This document shows positions 1 through 8,012 of a stretch of DNA of 64,000 nucleotides, one piece after another. Both the position numbers and the translations under genes were made by a program. The notes under the pieces were generated by a model. The model did not search any database, was not told where the DNA came from, and worked only from the letters and a program-made list of their open reading frames with translations. Location: the NCBI RefSeq assembly GCF_027107535.1, contig NZ_CP114283.1:2666001-2730000 (forward strand). The letters run 5' to 3'. Each line of letters begins with the position of its first letter. Within the stretch, counting starts at the first letter, position 1. Source of the DNA: Streptomyces aurantiacus (lineage in GTDB: Bacteria; Actinomycetota; Actinomycetes; Streptomycetales; Streptomycetaceae).

Positions 1-353
1 AGTTCATGGGCGAAGCCGAGGAGTTCGTTGCAGAAGGAGCGCCAGCGCATCGACGGTTCGATGCCGCGCACCAGCACCAGGTCCCGCGGCTTGTCGCCGC
101 CGACGCGGACCACCGACAACCGTGTCGTCGGCCAGGTGATCTTGCGTACGCCGCCGTCCAGCCACACGGTGGGACGGTTCACCTGGAAGTCGTAGTAGTC
201 CTCGGCGTCGAGCGCCGCGAACACCTCGCCCTTCCACTCCCTGTCCAGATGCGCGACCGCGGTCGAGGCGGCGTCGCCGGCGTCGTTCCAGCCCTCGAAC
301 GCGGCCACCATGACCGGGTCGACCAGCTCGGGAACCCCCTCGAGCTCGATCAC
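1..353 (-). CDS. PAC2 family protein (C-terminus cut off by window)
   Basis: The minus strand from a GTG at 353 reads into the window edge, giving about 117 residues of an N-terminal region that starts VIELEGVPELVDPVMVAAFE and contains GWNDAGDAAS, typical of the bacterial PAC2 (proteasome assembly chaperone 2-like) family. A strong ribosome site (AAGGAGG) lies about 8 bases before the GTG and fixes the start. PAC2 proteins in actinobacteria are cytosolic and of unproven function; the name comes from a eukaryotic proteasome chaperone, and the proteasome operon lies 38 kb away here. A weak -10 (TAAGGT on the minus strand, 392-397) could serve as its promoter. Confidence 0.8.
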   Translation of the reverse strand, partial: MIELEGVPELVDPVMVAAFEGWNDAGDAASTAVAHLDREWKGEVFAALDAEDYYDFQVNRPTVWLDGGVRKITWPTTRLSVVRVGGDKPRDLVLVRGIEPSMRWRSFCNELLGFAHE

Positions 354-810
354 CCAGCGCCTCCTTCCGACGTGCCCTCGCGTACGCCCCAACCTTACGG
401 CTTGCGCGGAGGACGTCCGCAGCCCCCTCGCATGGGGGAGTGACCGGATCACTGCCCCGTTCGCCGCCTCTGAACACCCGCCAGTCATCCGAGCTGTCCT
501 GCGTCAACCTCGATCGCCGACCGGAAGGTTGTCGGGAGGCAGTGCCATACGTCGGACGACCAACAGAGGTCCGATGTCCCGCGCCGGTGGGAGACGGGGC
601 GCGCCTGCGGCGACCGCCACCGGTCCTTCGAGGTCCACGGCACCCGTCGCCGGCGCCCGTCGGCCGGCCGGGCGGCCCGGGCCCGGCGGCCGGTGGGGTC
701 CCGCGTGCTCCCGCCGGCACAGACCGGACCCACCGGGAAGTTCACCCGCTCGTGTGGGGCGGCACCCGATTCCCCGCCGGGCCCGGTGTCCGTACGGAAC
801 TCTTCGTCGG
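354..810. promoter_or_regulatory. Divergent intergenic region with an inverted repeat
   Basis: This 457-base stretch separates the PAC2 gene from the divergent NACHT gene. An in-frame open frame runs through it toward the NACHT gene, but its composition (Arg/Pro/Gly runs) and the lack of a start with a ribosome site suggest it is not translated. It holds an imperfect inverted repeat at 549-557 / 569-577 (arms ACGTCGGAC and GTCCGATGT, 8 of 9 paired) that could be a regulator site. Nothing else is recognisable. Confidence 0.4.
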
Positions 811-3366
811 ATGAGCGGAGTTGCCCCCAGGTCGCGTGTCCGGCGAGCCGGCGCGGTGTATCTGACGCTGCTGGCCGCCGGAACCGTGGGAGCCCTGCTG
901 GTCGCCCCGCACCTGGACGACCCCGCGTCGGTGGTGGCCGCGCTGCTGCCGACCGGGGCCGGCGCCTACCTCGCCTGGAGCACCTACCGGGCCGACCGGA
1001 CCGAGGCCGCCACAGCGGCGGACCCGGGCACCGTCGCGGACCGGCTCGCCGTCGCCGTACGGCGCCAGTGGGAGACCGAGGCGCAGATACGGCGGCTGGA
1101 GGATCCGTACCCGCTGCCCGTCGCCTGGCGGGCCGCCGACGCCGACCTGGCGGAGGCGACGCGGCCCGGCGGGCTCGACGGCCGGGACGGGGAGCTCGGC
1201 GACCTCTTCACCGAGCGGATCCCCACCCGGCGTCTGCTGGTCCTCGGCGCCCCGGGATCGGGCAAGACGCTGCTGCTCGTACGCCTCGTGCTCTCCCTGA
1301 TCGAGCGACGGCGGCCGGGCGGGCCCGTGCCCGTCCTCTTCCCCCTCGCCTCCTGGGACCCCGGCGCCCAGGACCTGCGCGGCTGGATGGAGCGCAAACT
1401 CGCGCAGGACCATCCGGAACTGGGAGCGGCCGCCTCGGAGGAGGACGGGCCGGTCACCCGCGCCGCGGCGCTGCTGGACCGGCGTCTGGTGCTGCCGGTG
1501 CTCGACGGGTTCGACGAACTGCCCGCCGCGGTGGGAGCCACGGCGCTGCACGCCGTCAACGAGGCCCTGCCGTACGGATGCGGGCTGGTGCTGTCGAGCC
1601 GGCCCGACGAGTACCGGGCGGCGCTACGGCCGCGGAGCGGGGTGCCCCCGCGACTCACCGGCATGGCCGGCATCCGCCTCGAACCCCTCCGCGGACCGGA
1701 CGTCGAGGCCTATCTGCTCCGGGACGCCGGCGGGAGCGGCACCCCGGCGGCGGCACGCTGGAGGCCGGTCGTCGACGCGCTGGGAACGGACGCACCGGTC
1801 GCCGAGGCCCTGACCCGCCCCCTGATGGTGTCGCTCGCCCGGTCCGTCTACAACCCGCGTCCGGCGGAGGGGCACGAGGAGCTGCCGGACCCCGGTGAGC
1901 TGCTGCGGTGCTCCACCCGGGCCGCGGTGGAGCACCATCTCTTCGAGGCGTTCGTCGGGGCGGCGTACCGGCCGCACCCGCGCCGCCCCTGCCGGTGGAC
2001 GCCGGCGCGGGCGCACGCCGCGCTGCGCCACCTGGCGCGCCACATGGAGCGCGGGCTCGACGGGGCGGCGGAGGTGGCCTGGTGGAAGCTCCACCGCGCC
2101 GTGCCGACCGCGCTGCCGCCGGTCCTCGTCGGTGCGCTGCTGGGCTGCCTCGGCTGGCTGGTCGAGGGGATGGCCATGGAACTGACCCATCGCGCCGCGC
2201 CCAACCCGCTGTTCCCGCCCCACTGGGAGGAACGCGGCGGGCTCGGCGTGGTGGCGGCGGGCCTCTGCGGAGGGCTGATGTGCGGCCTCGTGGCAGCCGT
2301 CGTGATCACCCTGCTGTGCGCGGGCGTCGCTCCCGACCTCTCCGCCGGCCTGGTCCTCAACCGGCTGGCCGACGGCGGTTCGCTGGCCCTCGTCGGAGTG
2401 ATCGTCGCCGGCTTCGCCTTCGGCGGGCGGCCGGAACCGCGCCGGCCCTCCCGCTGGGACCGGCGGGCGCTCCTGACCGGAGCCGCGGCGGCGGCCCTGT
2501 ACGTGCTGGCCTTCCGCAACGCCTGCGGGACGGTCAGCGCCCTCCTCCACGGGGTGATCGCCGCCGCCGTCGGCGCGGACGGTGTACGCGCGGATCCCGC
2601 GTGTCCCGTCGCCCGGGTCCGCTGGCACTGGAGCCCGCGAGGCATCCTCACGGGGCTGGTGGGCGGCGCGCTGATCGGCGGCGGCATCCTGCTGGAGGGA
2701 CTGTTCGCCGATGTGCTCTCGGGAGGGGCCAGCCGCGAGTACCTCGGACCGGCCGAGCCGATGGAGGCGTTCTGGGCCGCCGAACAGGTCGCGGCGGTGT
2801 ACGCGGTGTCGTGCATGCTCGTGCAGGGCCTGCGGACGGTCCCGGTCGACCTCGGCACCTCGGTCGACGGCCGAATTCTCCTCGGCAACGACCGGCGCAC
2901 GCTCGGGACCTGCGTGTTCACCGCGGCGGTACTCGGCGCGGCGGTGATCGGGACGCAGGGCTGGTGCGCCATGCTCTGGGGCTCCGCCCGTGTCTGGGGA
3001 GCCGGGGCCGGCGGCTCCGGCCTGTGGGTCTACGTCGTCGGACTGGTCCCCGCCCTGCTGACCGGCCTGGCCATCGGCATCCGTCAGGCGGCCTGGAGCC
3101 ATTACGCCGTGGCCCGCTGCCACCTGGCCCTGCGCGCGAAGCTGCCCTTCGACCTCCTGGCCTTCCTCGCCGACGCGCACGAGCACCACGGCGTGCTGCG
3201 CAGGGTCGGCGCGGTCTACCAGTTCCGCCACATCGAGCTGCAGCACCATCTGGCGGGCCCGCCAAGGGGGTTCACAGCGTCGAGCGCAGCCACTGCTCCA
3301 CGCTCGCGATGTGCACCGTCGCCCACGAACGGGCCGCCTCCGCGTCCCGGTCGCGCAGGGCGCTGA
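811..3366 (+). CDS. Membrane-bound NACHT-family ATPase (first of two paralogues)
   Basis: An 851-residue STAND-type NTPase. Two predicted membrane helices (about 13-32 and 38-58) precede a NACHT domain with Walker A GAPGSGKT (146-153), Walker B LVLPVLDGFDEL (226-237) and an SSRPDEYR sensor-like motif. The C-terminal half has about eight hydrophobic segments between residues 434 and 757 and ends with DAHEHHGVLRRVG...YQFRHIELQHHL, a stretch closely matched in the NACHT gene at 15071. Family knowledge: bacterial NACHT proteins include anti-phage sensors, but no effector domain is recognised here, so a defence role is only inferred. ATG 811 is preferred because upstream in-frame sequence looks non-coding, although no clear ribosome site is present. 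The last ~31 residues are encoded antisense to the regulator gene ending at 3272, which suggests a replaced 3' end. Confidence 0.75.
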   Translation: MSGVAPRSRVRRAGAVYLTLLAAGTVGALLVAPHLDDPASVVAALLPTGAGAYLAWSTYRADRTEAATAADPGTVADRLAVAVRRQWETEAQIRRLEDPYPLPVAWRAADADLAEATRPGGLDGRDGELGDLFTERIPTRRLLVLGAPGSGKTLLLVRLVLSLIERRRPGGPVPVLFPLASWDPGAQDLRGWMERKLAQDHPELGAAASEEDGPVTRAAALLDRRLVLPVLDGFDELPAAVGATALHAVNEALPYGCGLVLSSRPDEYRAALRPRSGVPPRLTGMAGIRLEPLRGPDVEAYLLRDAGGSGTPAAARWRPVVDALGTDAPVAEALTRPLMVSLARSVYNPRPAEGHEELPDPGELLRCSTRAAVEHHLFEAFVGAAYRPHPRRPCRWTPARAHAALRHLARHMERGLDGAAEVAWWKLHRAVPTALPPVLVGALLGCLGWLVEGMAMELTHRAAPNPLFPPHWEERGGLGVVAAGLCGGLMCGLVAAVVITLLCAGVAPDLSAGLVLNRLADGGSLALVGVIVAGFAFGGRPEPRRPSRWDRRALLTGAAAAALYVLAFRNACGTVSALLHGVIAAAVGADGVRADPACPVARVRWHWSPRGILTGLVGGALIGGGILLEGLFADVLSGGASREYLGPAEPMEAFWAAEQVAAVYAVSCMLVQGLRTVPVDLGTSVDGRILLGNDRRTLGTCVFTAAVLGAAVIGTQGWCAMLWGSARVWGAGAGGSGLWVYVVGLVPALLTGLAIGIRQAAWSHYAVARCHLALRAKLPFDLLAFLADAHEHHGVLRRVGAVYQFRHIELQHHLAGPPRGFTASSAATAPRSRCAPSPTNGPPPRPGRAGR

Positions 3367-3943
3367 GGATCGCGCGGTGTTCGTGCAGGGTGCGGCTGAC
3401 CGCGTCCTCCTGGGTCAGGCCCCGCCAGATGCGCGCGCGGGTGGTGGGCCCCGAGAGGCCGTCGAGGAGGGAGCACAGCACCGAGTTCCCGGAGCTCTGC
3501 ACGATGCCCCGGTGGAACTCCAGGTCACAGGCGACGAGTTCCTCCACCGAGGGCCCGGCGCCGAGGGCGTCCAGCTGGGCGGTCAGCGCGTCCACCTGCT
3601 GTTCGCTGATCCGCAGCGCAGCCATCGCCGTCGCGGCCGGTTCCAGGATGCGGCGTACCGCGAGGAACTCCAGGACCGTGTCGTCGCGGTGGAAGTCCAC
3701 GACGAAACTCAGCGCCTCCAGGAGGAGCTGCGGGTCCAGGCTCGTGACGTACGTGCCGTCGCCCTGCCGTACGTCCAGGATGCGGATGAGTGAGAGCGCG
3801 CGCACCGCCTCCCGCAGGGAGTTCCGGGACAGGCCCAGATCGGCGGCGAGTTCGCTCTCCTTCGGAAGCCGGTCGCCGGGGCGCAGCGCGCCGGAGACGA
3901 TCATTCCCTTGATCTTCTCGATCGCCTCATCGGTGACTGCCAT
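3272..3943 (-). CDS. FadR-type GntR family transcriptional regulator
   Basis: A 223-residue protein with an N-terminal winged helix-turn-helix (PGDRLPKESELAADLGLSRNSLREAVRAL, then RQGDGTYV in the wing) and a C-terminal all-helical FCD effector domain containing the usual metal-ligand pattern (D...H in LACDLEFHRGIV, later HEHRAIL). The start ATG 3943 has GGGAGG at good spacing. It lies 89 bases downstream of, and in the same direction as, the MTA deaminase gene, and a perfect 15-base palindrome sits in that gap. I infer it controls the salvage island and itself. The effector is unknown; a thioribose or purine nucleoside is only a guess. Its 3' end overlaps the convergent NACHT gene by 95 bases. 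Confidence 0.88.
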   Translation of the reverse strand: MAVTDEAIEKIKGMIVSGALRPGDRLPKESELAADLGLSRNSLREAVRALSLIRILDVRQGDGTYVTSLDPQLLLEALSFVVDFHRDDTVLEFLAVRRILEPAATAMAALRISEQQVDALTAQLDALGAGPSVEELVACDLEFHRGIVQSSGNSVLCSLLDGLSGPTTRARIWRGLTQEDAVSRTLHEHRAILSALRDRDAEAARSWATVHIASVEQWLRSTL

Positions 3944-3974
3944 GGCGGCCTCCCTGTCACTCAGACTGTCGCTC

Positions 3975-3989
3975 AGACATCCGATGTCT
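3975..3989. promoter_or_regulatory. Palindromic operator candidate upstream of the FadR-type gene
   Basis: AGACATCCGATGTCT is a perfect inverted repeat (6-base arms, 3-base centre) 32 bases upstream of the regulator start. FadR-subfamily operators are typically short palindromes of this size, so autoregulation is likely. The half-site GACATCCG recurs at 6220-6227 in the mtnA promoter region. Confidence 0.55.
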
Positions 3990-4032
3990 TATTATGCGGC
4001 TTCCGTCGCCCCGACGAACCCGTCCCGGGCGA

Positions 4033-5367
4033 TCACACCAGGTCGGACGGTGACACGAGAGCCGCCAGGTCCGCAAGCGCGGCGGCCTCGTCGAGCGTGG
4101 TGAGCGCACGGTCGCGCATCAGGACCCGGCCGTCGACGAGCGTGTCCCGGACGTCCTCGGCCCGGGCGGCGTACGCGAGCGTCGACCACGGGTCGTGGCG
4201 GGGTGCCAGATGCGGACGTCCGAGATCCAGGACGATCACGTCGGCCCGCTTTCCCGCCTCCAGCGAACCGAGCCGGGCGTCGAGCCCCAGGGCCCGGGCG
4301 CCCTCGATCGTGGCCATGCGCAGGGCCTGTTCGGCGCCGACCGCGGTGGGGTCGCCACCGGCCTTGTGCACCAGGGCGGCGAGGCCCGCCGCGCGCAGCA
4401 CGTCCAGCGTGTTGGAGCTGACCGCGCCGTCCGTGCCGAGTGCGACGGTCACGCCCGCGCCCAGCAGCCGCGGTACGGGGGCGATGCCGCAGCCCAGTTT
4501 GAGGTTCGACACCGGGCAGTGGGCGACCGACGTGCCGGTACGGGCCAGAGCGGCGATCTCGGTGTCCGAGAGCTCCACGGCGTGGGCCAGCAGGAGGTCC
4601 GGGCCGAGCAGACCGAGCGAGTCGAGCAGCTCCACCGGCCGTCTGCCGTACCGCGTCTCGACGGTGGTGACCTCGGTGGCGTTCTCCGCCGCGTGCATGT
4701 GCAGCAGGGCACCGAACTCCCGTGCCAGGGCGGCGATGTCGGTCAGCTGCCCGGGGGAGAGGGTGTAGGCGGAGTGCGCGAGGAGCACGGGGCGCGTGCC
4801 GGGTCGCGGGGCGCGTCCGGCCAGGTCGCGGCGCGCCCACTCCAGCCGGTCCTCGTACGCGATGCCGTCGGCCGGGTCCGGTACGTCCATGAAGGTCGGC
4901 CCCGTGTGCAGCCGCCAGCCCGCCTCCCGCGCGACCTGCTCGGCGGCCTCGTGGAACCAGTACATGTCGAGCGCCGACGTCACCCCGGCCCGTACGCTCT
5001 CCGCGATCGCGACCCGGACGGCCGCCGCGACGTTGTCCGCCGTGAGCAGCTCGCTCTCCCAGCGCAGGACGCGCTCCAAGAAGTCCTGGAGCGTGACGTC
5101 GTCGGCGCGGCCGCGCAGCAGCGTCATCGCCAGGTGGGCGTGTGCGTTGACCAGGCCGGGCAGTACGAGGCAGCCCGTCGCGTCGAGGGTGTCGGCGGCC
5201 CTGTACCGCGACCGCAGCTCGCGAACCGGTCCGACCTCGATGATCTCGCCGTCGCGGACGGCCACGGCTCCGTCGGGTACGACCGTGCCGGCCTCGTCGA
5301 CGGTGAGGACGTCACCGCCGTGGATCAACAGGTCGGCGTGGGCCCGGCGTTGGGAGGGAACGGTCAC
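4033..5367 (-). CDS. mtaD: 5'-methylthioadenosine / S-adenosylhomocysteine deaminase family amidohydrolase
   Basis: A 444-residue metal-dependent amidohydrolase. The metal-binding HAH motif is at residues 76-78 (GLVNAHAHLAMTLLRG), followed by LLHMHAAENATE near 220, LLAHAVELSD, SNLKLGCGIAP and ALGTDGAVSSN near 320: the order and spacing of the MTA/SAH deaminase group. It would deaminate MTA to 5'-methylthioinosine. The start is GTG 5367 with GGAGG upstream, and it overlaps the stop of the upstream phosphorylase gene by four bases (GTGA), so the two are translationally coupled. Related enzymes deaminate adenosine, SAH or aminodeoxyfutalosine; the surrounding mtn genes favour MTA. Confidence 0.85.
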   Translation of the reverse strand: MTVPSQRRAHADLLIHGGDVLTVDEAGTVVPDGAVAVRDGEIIEVGPVRELRSRYRAADTLDATGCLVLPGLVNAHAHLAMTLLRGRADDVTLQDFLERVLRWESELLTADNVAAAVRVAIAESVRAGVTSALDMYWFHEAAEQVAREAGWRLHTGPTFMDVPDPADGIAYEDRLEWARRDLAGRAPRPGTRPVLLAHSAYTLSPGQLTDIAALAREFGALLHMHAAENATEVTTVETRYGRRPVELLDSLGLLGPDLLLAHAVELSDTEIAALARTGTSVAHCPVSNLKLGCGIAPVPRLLGAGVTVALGTDGAVSSNTLDVLRAAGLAALVHKAGGDPTAVGAEQALRMATIEGARALGLDARLGSLEAGKRADVIVLDLGRPHLAPRHDPWSTLAYAARAEDVRDTLVDGRVLMRDRALTTLDEAAALADLAALVSPSDLV

Positions 5368-6122
5368 TGCGCGCCCTCCTCGATCTCCGCGAGCAGACGC
5401 AGGGCCTCCAAGGAGACCACACCGCCGCGCGCCACTCCTGCGGCGACGATCTCACGATGCGGGTCGTAGCCGCCCGTGGCGGCCTCGTCGACGAGCTCGT
5501 CCGCGTTCACGCCGTCGATCACGAGGACGCCGCCCGCCCTCAGTCCACGCAGCGAGGCCGTCACGTACAGCGCGGACAGCTCCATCTCGATGGCCGCGAG
5601 CCCCGCCCCGTCGTACGAGGTCAGCGGTATCAGCCCCGGCTGGAAGGCGGCCCGCGTCCACACGAAGCCGCGGTGGTGCGCGGCGCCCTGCTCCCGCGCC
5701 GCCCGCTGCAGTGCGAGCACCGCCTCCGGCGCGGCCACCGCCGGATACTCGGGCGGCAGCAACTGCTGGGTCACACCGTCGTCGCGTACGGCCGCCTCCG
5801 CGATGACGAGGTCGCCGTCGCGGATCCCGGGCCGCATCGCACCCGCCGTGCCGAACCGCAGGAAGGTGTCCACACCCGCGTCGGCCAGCTCCTGGAAGAG
5901 CAGGATCGCCCCTGGCGCACCGACGCCGTGGGAGGCGACGACGACCGGCACACCCTTCCAACTGCCGGTGAACGCACGGTATTCGCGGTGGTGGGAGACC
6001 TCCTCGGCGCCGTCGAGCAGCGCGGCGACGGCCGCGGCGCGCGCGGGGTCACCGACGACGACCGCGCGCGGCGGCAGCCCGATGCCGGGTATGCGTGTGA
6101 CGGGGGCCGGATGGTGCGTCAT
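5364..6122 (-). CDS. Nucleoside phosphorylase (PNP/UDP family), probable methylthioinosine phosphorylase
   Basis: A 252-residue PNP_UDP_1 family enzyme: phosphate-binding VVGDPARAAAV near the N-terminus, VASHGVGAPGA, FLRFGTAGAM and the nucleoside-binding AIEMELSALY. Overall it most resembles uridine phosphorylase-like members. A longer frame extends to 6224, but ATG 6122 has GGAG at proper spacing and the preceding residues do not look conserved. It is coupled by a 4-base overlap to the downstream deaminase, so the inferred reaction is methylthioinosine + phosphate to hypoxanthine + MTR-1-phosphate, the route described in Pseudomonas aeruginosa. The substrate is inferred from context; uridine or another purine nucleoside cannot be excluded. 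Confidence 0.75.
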   Translation of the reverse strand: MTHHPAPVTRIPGIGLPPRAVVVGDPARAAAVAALLDGAEEVSHHREYRAFTGSWKGVPVVVASHGVGAPGAILLFQELADAGVDTFLRFGTAGAMRPGIRDGDLVIAEAAVRDDGVTQQLLPPEYPAVAAPEAVLALQRAAREQGAAHHRGFVWTRAAFQPGLIPLTSYDGAGLAAIEMELSALYVTASLRGLRAGGVLVIDGVNADELVDEAATGGYDPHREIVAAGVARGGVVSLEALRLLAEIEEGAQ

Positions 6123-6208
6123 GAAGTCACTCCAGTCGTAGCGCGGTCGCGACGGCGCCGCGGCCTCCTTCGTATGGCCTTCGGAGCTGATGGTGCTGCA
6201 CTGCAACA

Positions 6209-6227
6209 CCGGATATCCGGACATCCG
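6209..6227. promoter_or_regulatory. Palindrome and half-site in the divergent phosphorylase/mtnA promoter region
   Basis: CCGGATATCCGG (6209-6220) is a perfect 12-base palindrome, immediately followed by GACATCCG (6220-6227), the same 8-mer found in the palindrome before the FadR-type gene (3976-3983). It lies between the divergent starts at 6122 and 6304 and may be an operator for both directions. Confidence 0.4.
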
Positions 6228-6303
6228 CCCGACTGGCTCGAACCGTGTTCTTCGAGGTCATGTACGGTGTCGCGCATCTTCGGAACTTCAGGAGTGCCCC
6301 GCT

Positions 6304-7335
6304 ATGCCCCAGGAACTGCGTGCTGTCGACTGGACCGGAAACAGCCTCGCGCTCATCGACCAGACCGTCCTGCCGCACCGCACCGAGACCCGCCAGGTCC
6401 GCGATGTGGACGACCTCGTGGACGCGATCGGGCGGCTCGTCGTGCGCGGGGCGCCCGCGATCGGGGCGGCCGGGGCGTACGGCGTGGCGCTCGCGATGCT
6501 CCAGGGCGAGCGCGAGGGCTGGTCGCGCGAGGAGGTGCTCGCGGCCGTCGCGCGGGTCCGTGCGGCGCGGCCCACCGCGGTGAACCTCATGGTGTGCGTC
6601 GACCGGGTGCTGACCCGTTTCGACGACGGGCTCGACGCGGTGCTCGCAGAGGCGGCGCAGGTGCAGCGCGAGGACGTGGCGGCGAACCGGGCGATGGGCG
6701 CGTTCGGGGCGGACTGGCTGCTCAAGCGCGTCGGCGGGGACCGGCCGCTGCGGGTGCTGACCCACTGCAACACCGGGGCTCTGGCCACGGCGGGGTGGGG
6801 CACCGCGCTCGGGGTCGTCCGTGAGCTGCACGCCCGCGGGCGTCTCGAGGTCGTGTACGCCGACGAGACGCGACCCCTGCTGCAGGGGTCGCGGCTGACC
6901 GCCTGGGAGCTCGTCCAGGAGGGGATCCCGCACTTCGTGCAGGCGGACGGGGCCGCCGCCGGGACGATCCTCCGGGGTGAGGTCGACGCCGCGGTCGTCG
7001 GCGCCGACCGGATCGCGGCCAACGGGGACACCGCCAACAAGGTGGGCACCGTGGGCATCGCGCTGGCGTGCGCCTACGCGGGGGTGCCGTTTCTCGTGGC
7101 CGCGCCCACGACCACGGTGGACCTCTCCACGGCCACGGGTTCCGGCATCCACATCGAACTGCGGGGCGAGGACGAGGTGCTGGAGTGGTCGGGGACGCGG
7201 ACCGCGCCGGCCGGGTCCCGCGGGCACAACCCCGCCTTCGACGTGACACCGGCAGGGCTGGTCACCGGGCTGGTCACCGAGCGGGGGGTGCTGGAGGTGT
7301 CCGCGGGGGAGCTGCCGGGGGACCGGCTGGGCTAG
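6304..7335 (+). CDS. mtnA: S-methyl-5-thioribose-1-phosphate isomerase
   Basis: A 343-residue member of the eIF2B-like aldose/ketose isomerase family. It catalyses MTR-1-P to methylthioribulose-1-P. Diagnostic motifs are RGAPAIGAAGAYGVAL, THCNTGALATAGWGTALG (catalytic Cys) and VVGADRIAANGDTANKVGT (catalytic Asp). ATG 6304 has AGGAG about ten bases upstream; the longer open frame back to 6190 lacks a ribosome site. The gene is divergent from the phosphorylase-deaminase pair and convergent with mtnB, and shares a strong bidirectional terminator with mtnB. It is the meeting point of the two inferred entry routes (MTI phosphorolysis and MtnK). Confidence 0.95.
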   Translation: MPQELRAVDWTGNSLALIDQTVLPHRTETRQVRDVDDLVDAIGRLVVRGAPAIGAAGAYGVALAMLQGEREGWSREEVLAAVARVRAARPTAVNLMVCVDRVLTRFDDGLDAVLAEAAQVQREDVAANRAMGAFGADWLLKRVGGDRPLRVLTHCNTGALATAGWGTALGVVRELHARGRLEVVYADETRPLLQGSRLTAWELVQEGIPHFVQADGAAAGTILRGEVDAAVVGADRIAANGDTANKVGTVGIALACAYAGVPFLVAAPTTTVDLSTATGSGIHIELRGEDEVLEWSGTRTAPAGSRGHNPAFDVTPAGLVTGLVTERGVLEVSAGELPGDRLG

Positions 7336-7351
7336 GGCGGGGCCGGGTCAA

Positions 7352-7382
7352 GGAGAGGGGGCGTGGCCTCGGCCCCCTCTCC
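7352..7382. terminator. Bidirectional terminator between mtnA and mtnB
   Basis: A perfect 11-base-pair stem (GGAGAGGGGGC, 7352-7362, with 7372-7382) and a 9-base loop lie in the 68-base gap between the convergent genes. Confidence 0.8.
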
Positions 7383-7403
7383 TTCCTCCCGCGTGAACCC
7401 CGT

Positions 7404-8012
7404 TCAGTGGCCCGTCAGTTCCAGCTCCAGGAGCCACTCCACGACCTCCGTGTGGTGGCGTGCCCGGCGAGGGTCGTCGCCCCACACGTACAGGCCGTGG
7501 CCCGCCACGACCACCGCCGGCATCCGCGGGTCGCGGGCCGCCTCCAGGCGGTCGCCGAGGACCTTCATGTCCTGGCTGTTGGCGATGACGGGAAGGGTGA
7601 CCTCCACGTCATGGGCGGGCTGGCCGACCCCCTTGAGCATCTCCAGGTCCTTGAGGACGATGCCGCCGGGTGAGCGCCGGCCCAGCGCCACCGACGCCAC
7701 CGTGTGCACGTGCACCACGGCGCCCGCGCCGGTCAGTGCGGCCACGCGCGCGTGCAGCGCGGCCTCGGCGGACGGCCTGCCGCCGCTCACCGCGGCACCC
7801 TCGCCGTCGACCAGTACGACGTCCGCGGGCGTCAGTTCACCCTTGTCGTGGCCGCTGGCGGTGACCGCGAGCCGCAGCGGGTCGCGGGAGAGCACCACCG
7901 ACAGGTTCCCGGAGGTGCCGCGCATCCAGCCGAAGGAGGCGAAGCGGGCGGCCTCGGCGGCGAGGACGGCCCCCGCCTCCTCCAGATCGAGTGTGCTGAT
8001 GTCGGTGGTCAC
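7404..8012 (-). CDS. mtnB: Methylthioribulose-1-phosphate dehydratase
   Basis: A 202-residue class II aldolase/adducin-family protein. Visible motifs are GTSGNLSVVL near residue 33, the zinc-binding HVHT in GAVVHVHTVASVALG and GHGLYVWG near the C-terminus. It dehydrates methylthioribulose-1-P to the diketo intermediate. The GTG start at 8012 overlaps the mtnC stop by four bases (GTGA). It is the last gene of the mtnD-mtnC-mtnB operon, ending at the shared terminator with mtnA. Confidence 0.93.
   Translation of the reverse strand: MTTDISTLDLEEAGAVLAAEAARFASFGWMRGTSGNLSVVLSRDPLRLAVTASGHDKGELTPADVVLVDGEGAAVSGGRPSAEAALHARVAALTGAGAVVHVHTVASVALGRRSPGGIVLKDLEMLKGVGQPAHDVEVTLPVIANSQDMKVLGDRLEAARDPRMPAVVVAGHGLYVWGDDPRRARHHTEVVEWLLELELTGH

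Noticed and set aside
310..810. An N-terminal extension of the first NACHT gene
   Set aside because: The in-frame sequence overlaps the PAC2 start region, has no ribosome site and is low-complexity Arg/Pro/Gly.
7994..8002. TGTCGGTG as another PafBC promoter
   Set aside because: It lies at the mtnB start and has no TANNNT at the required 8-base distance.
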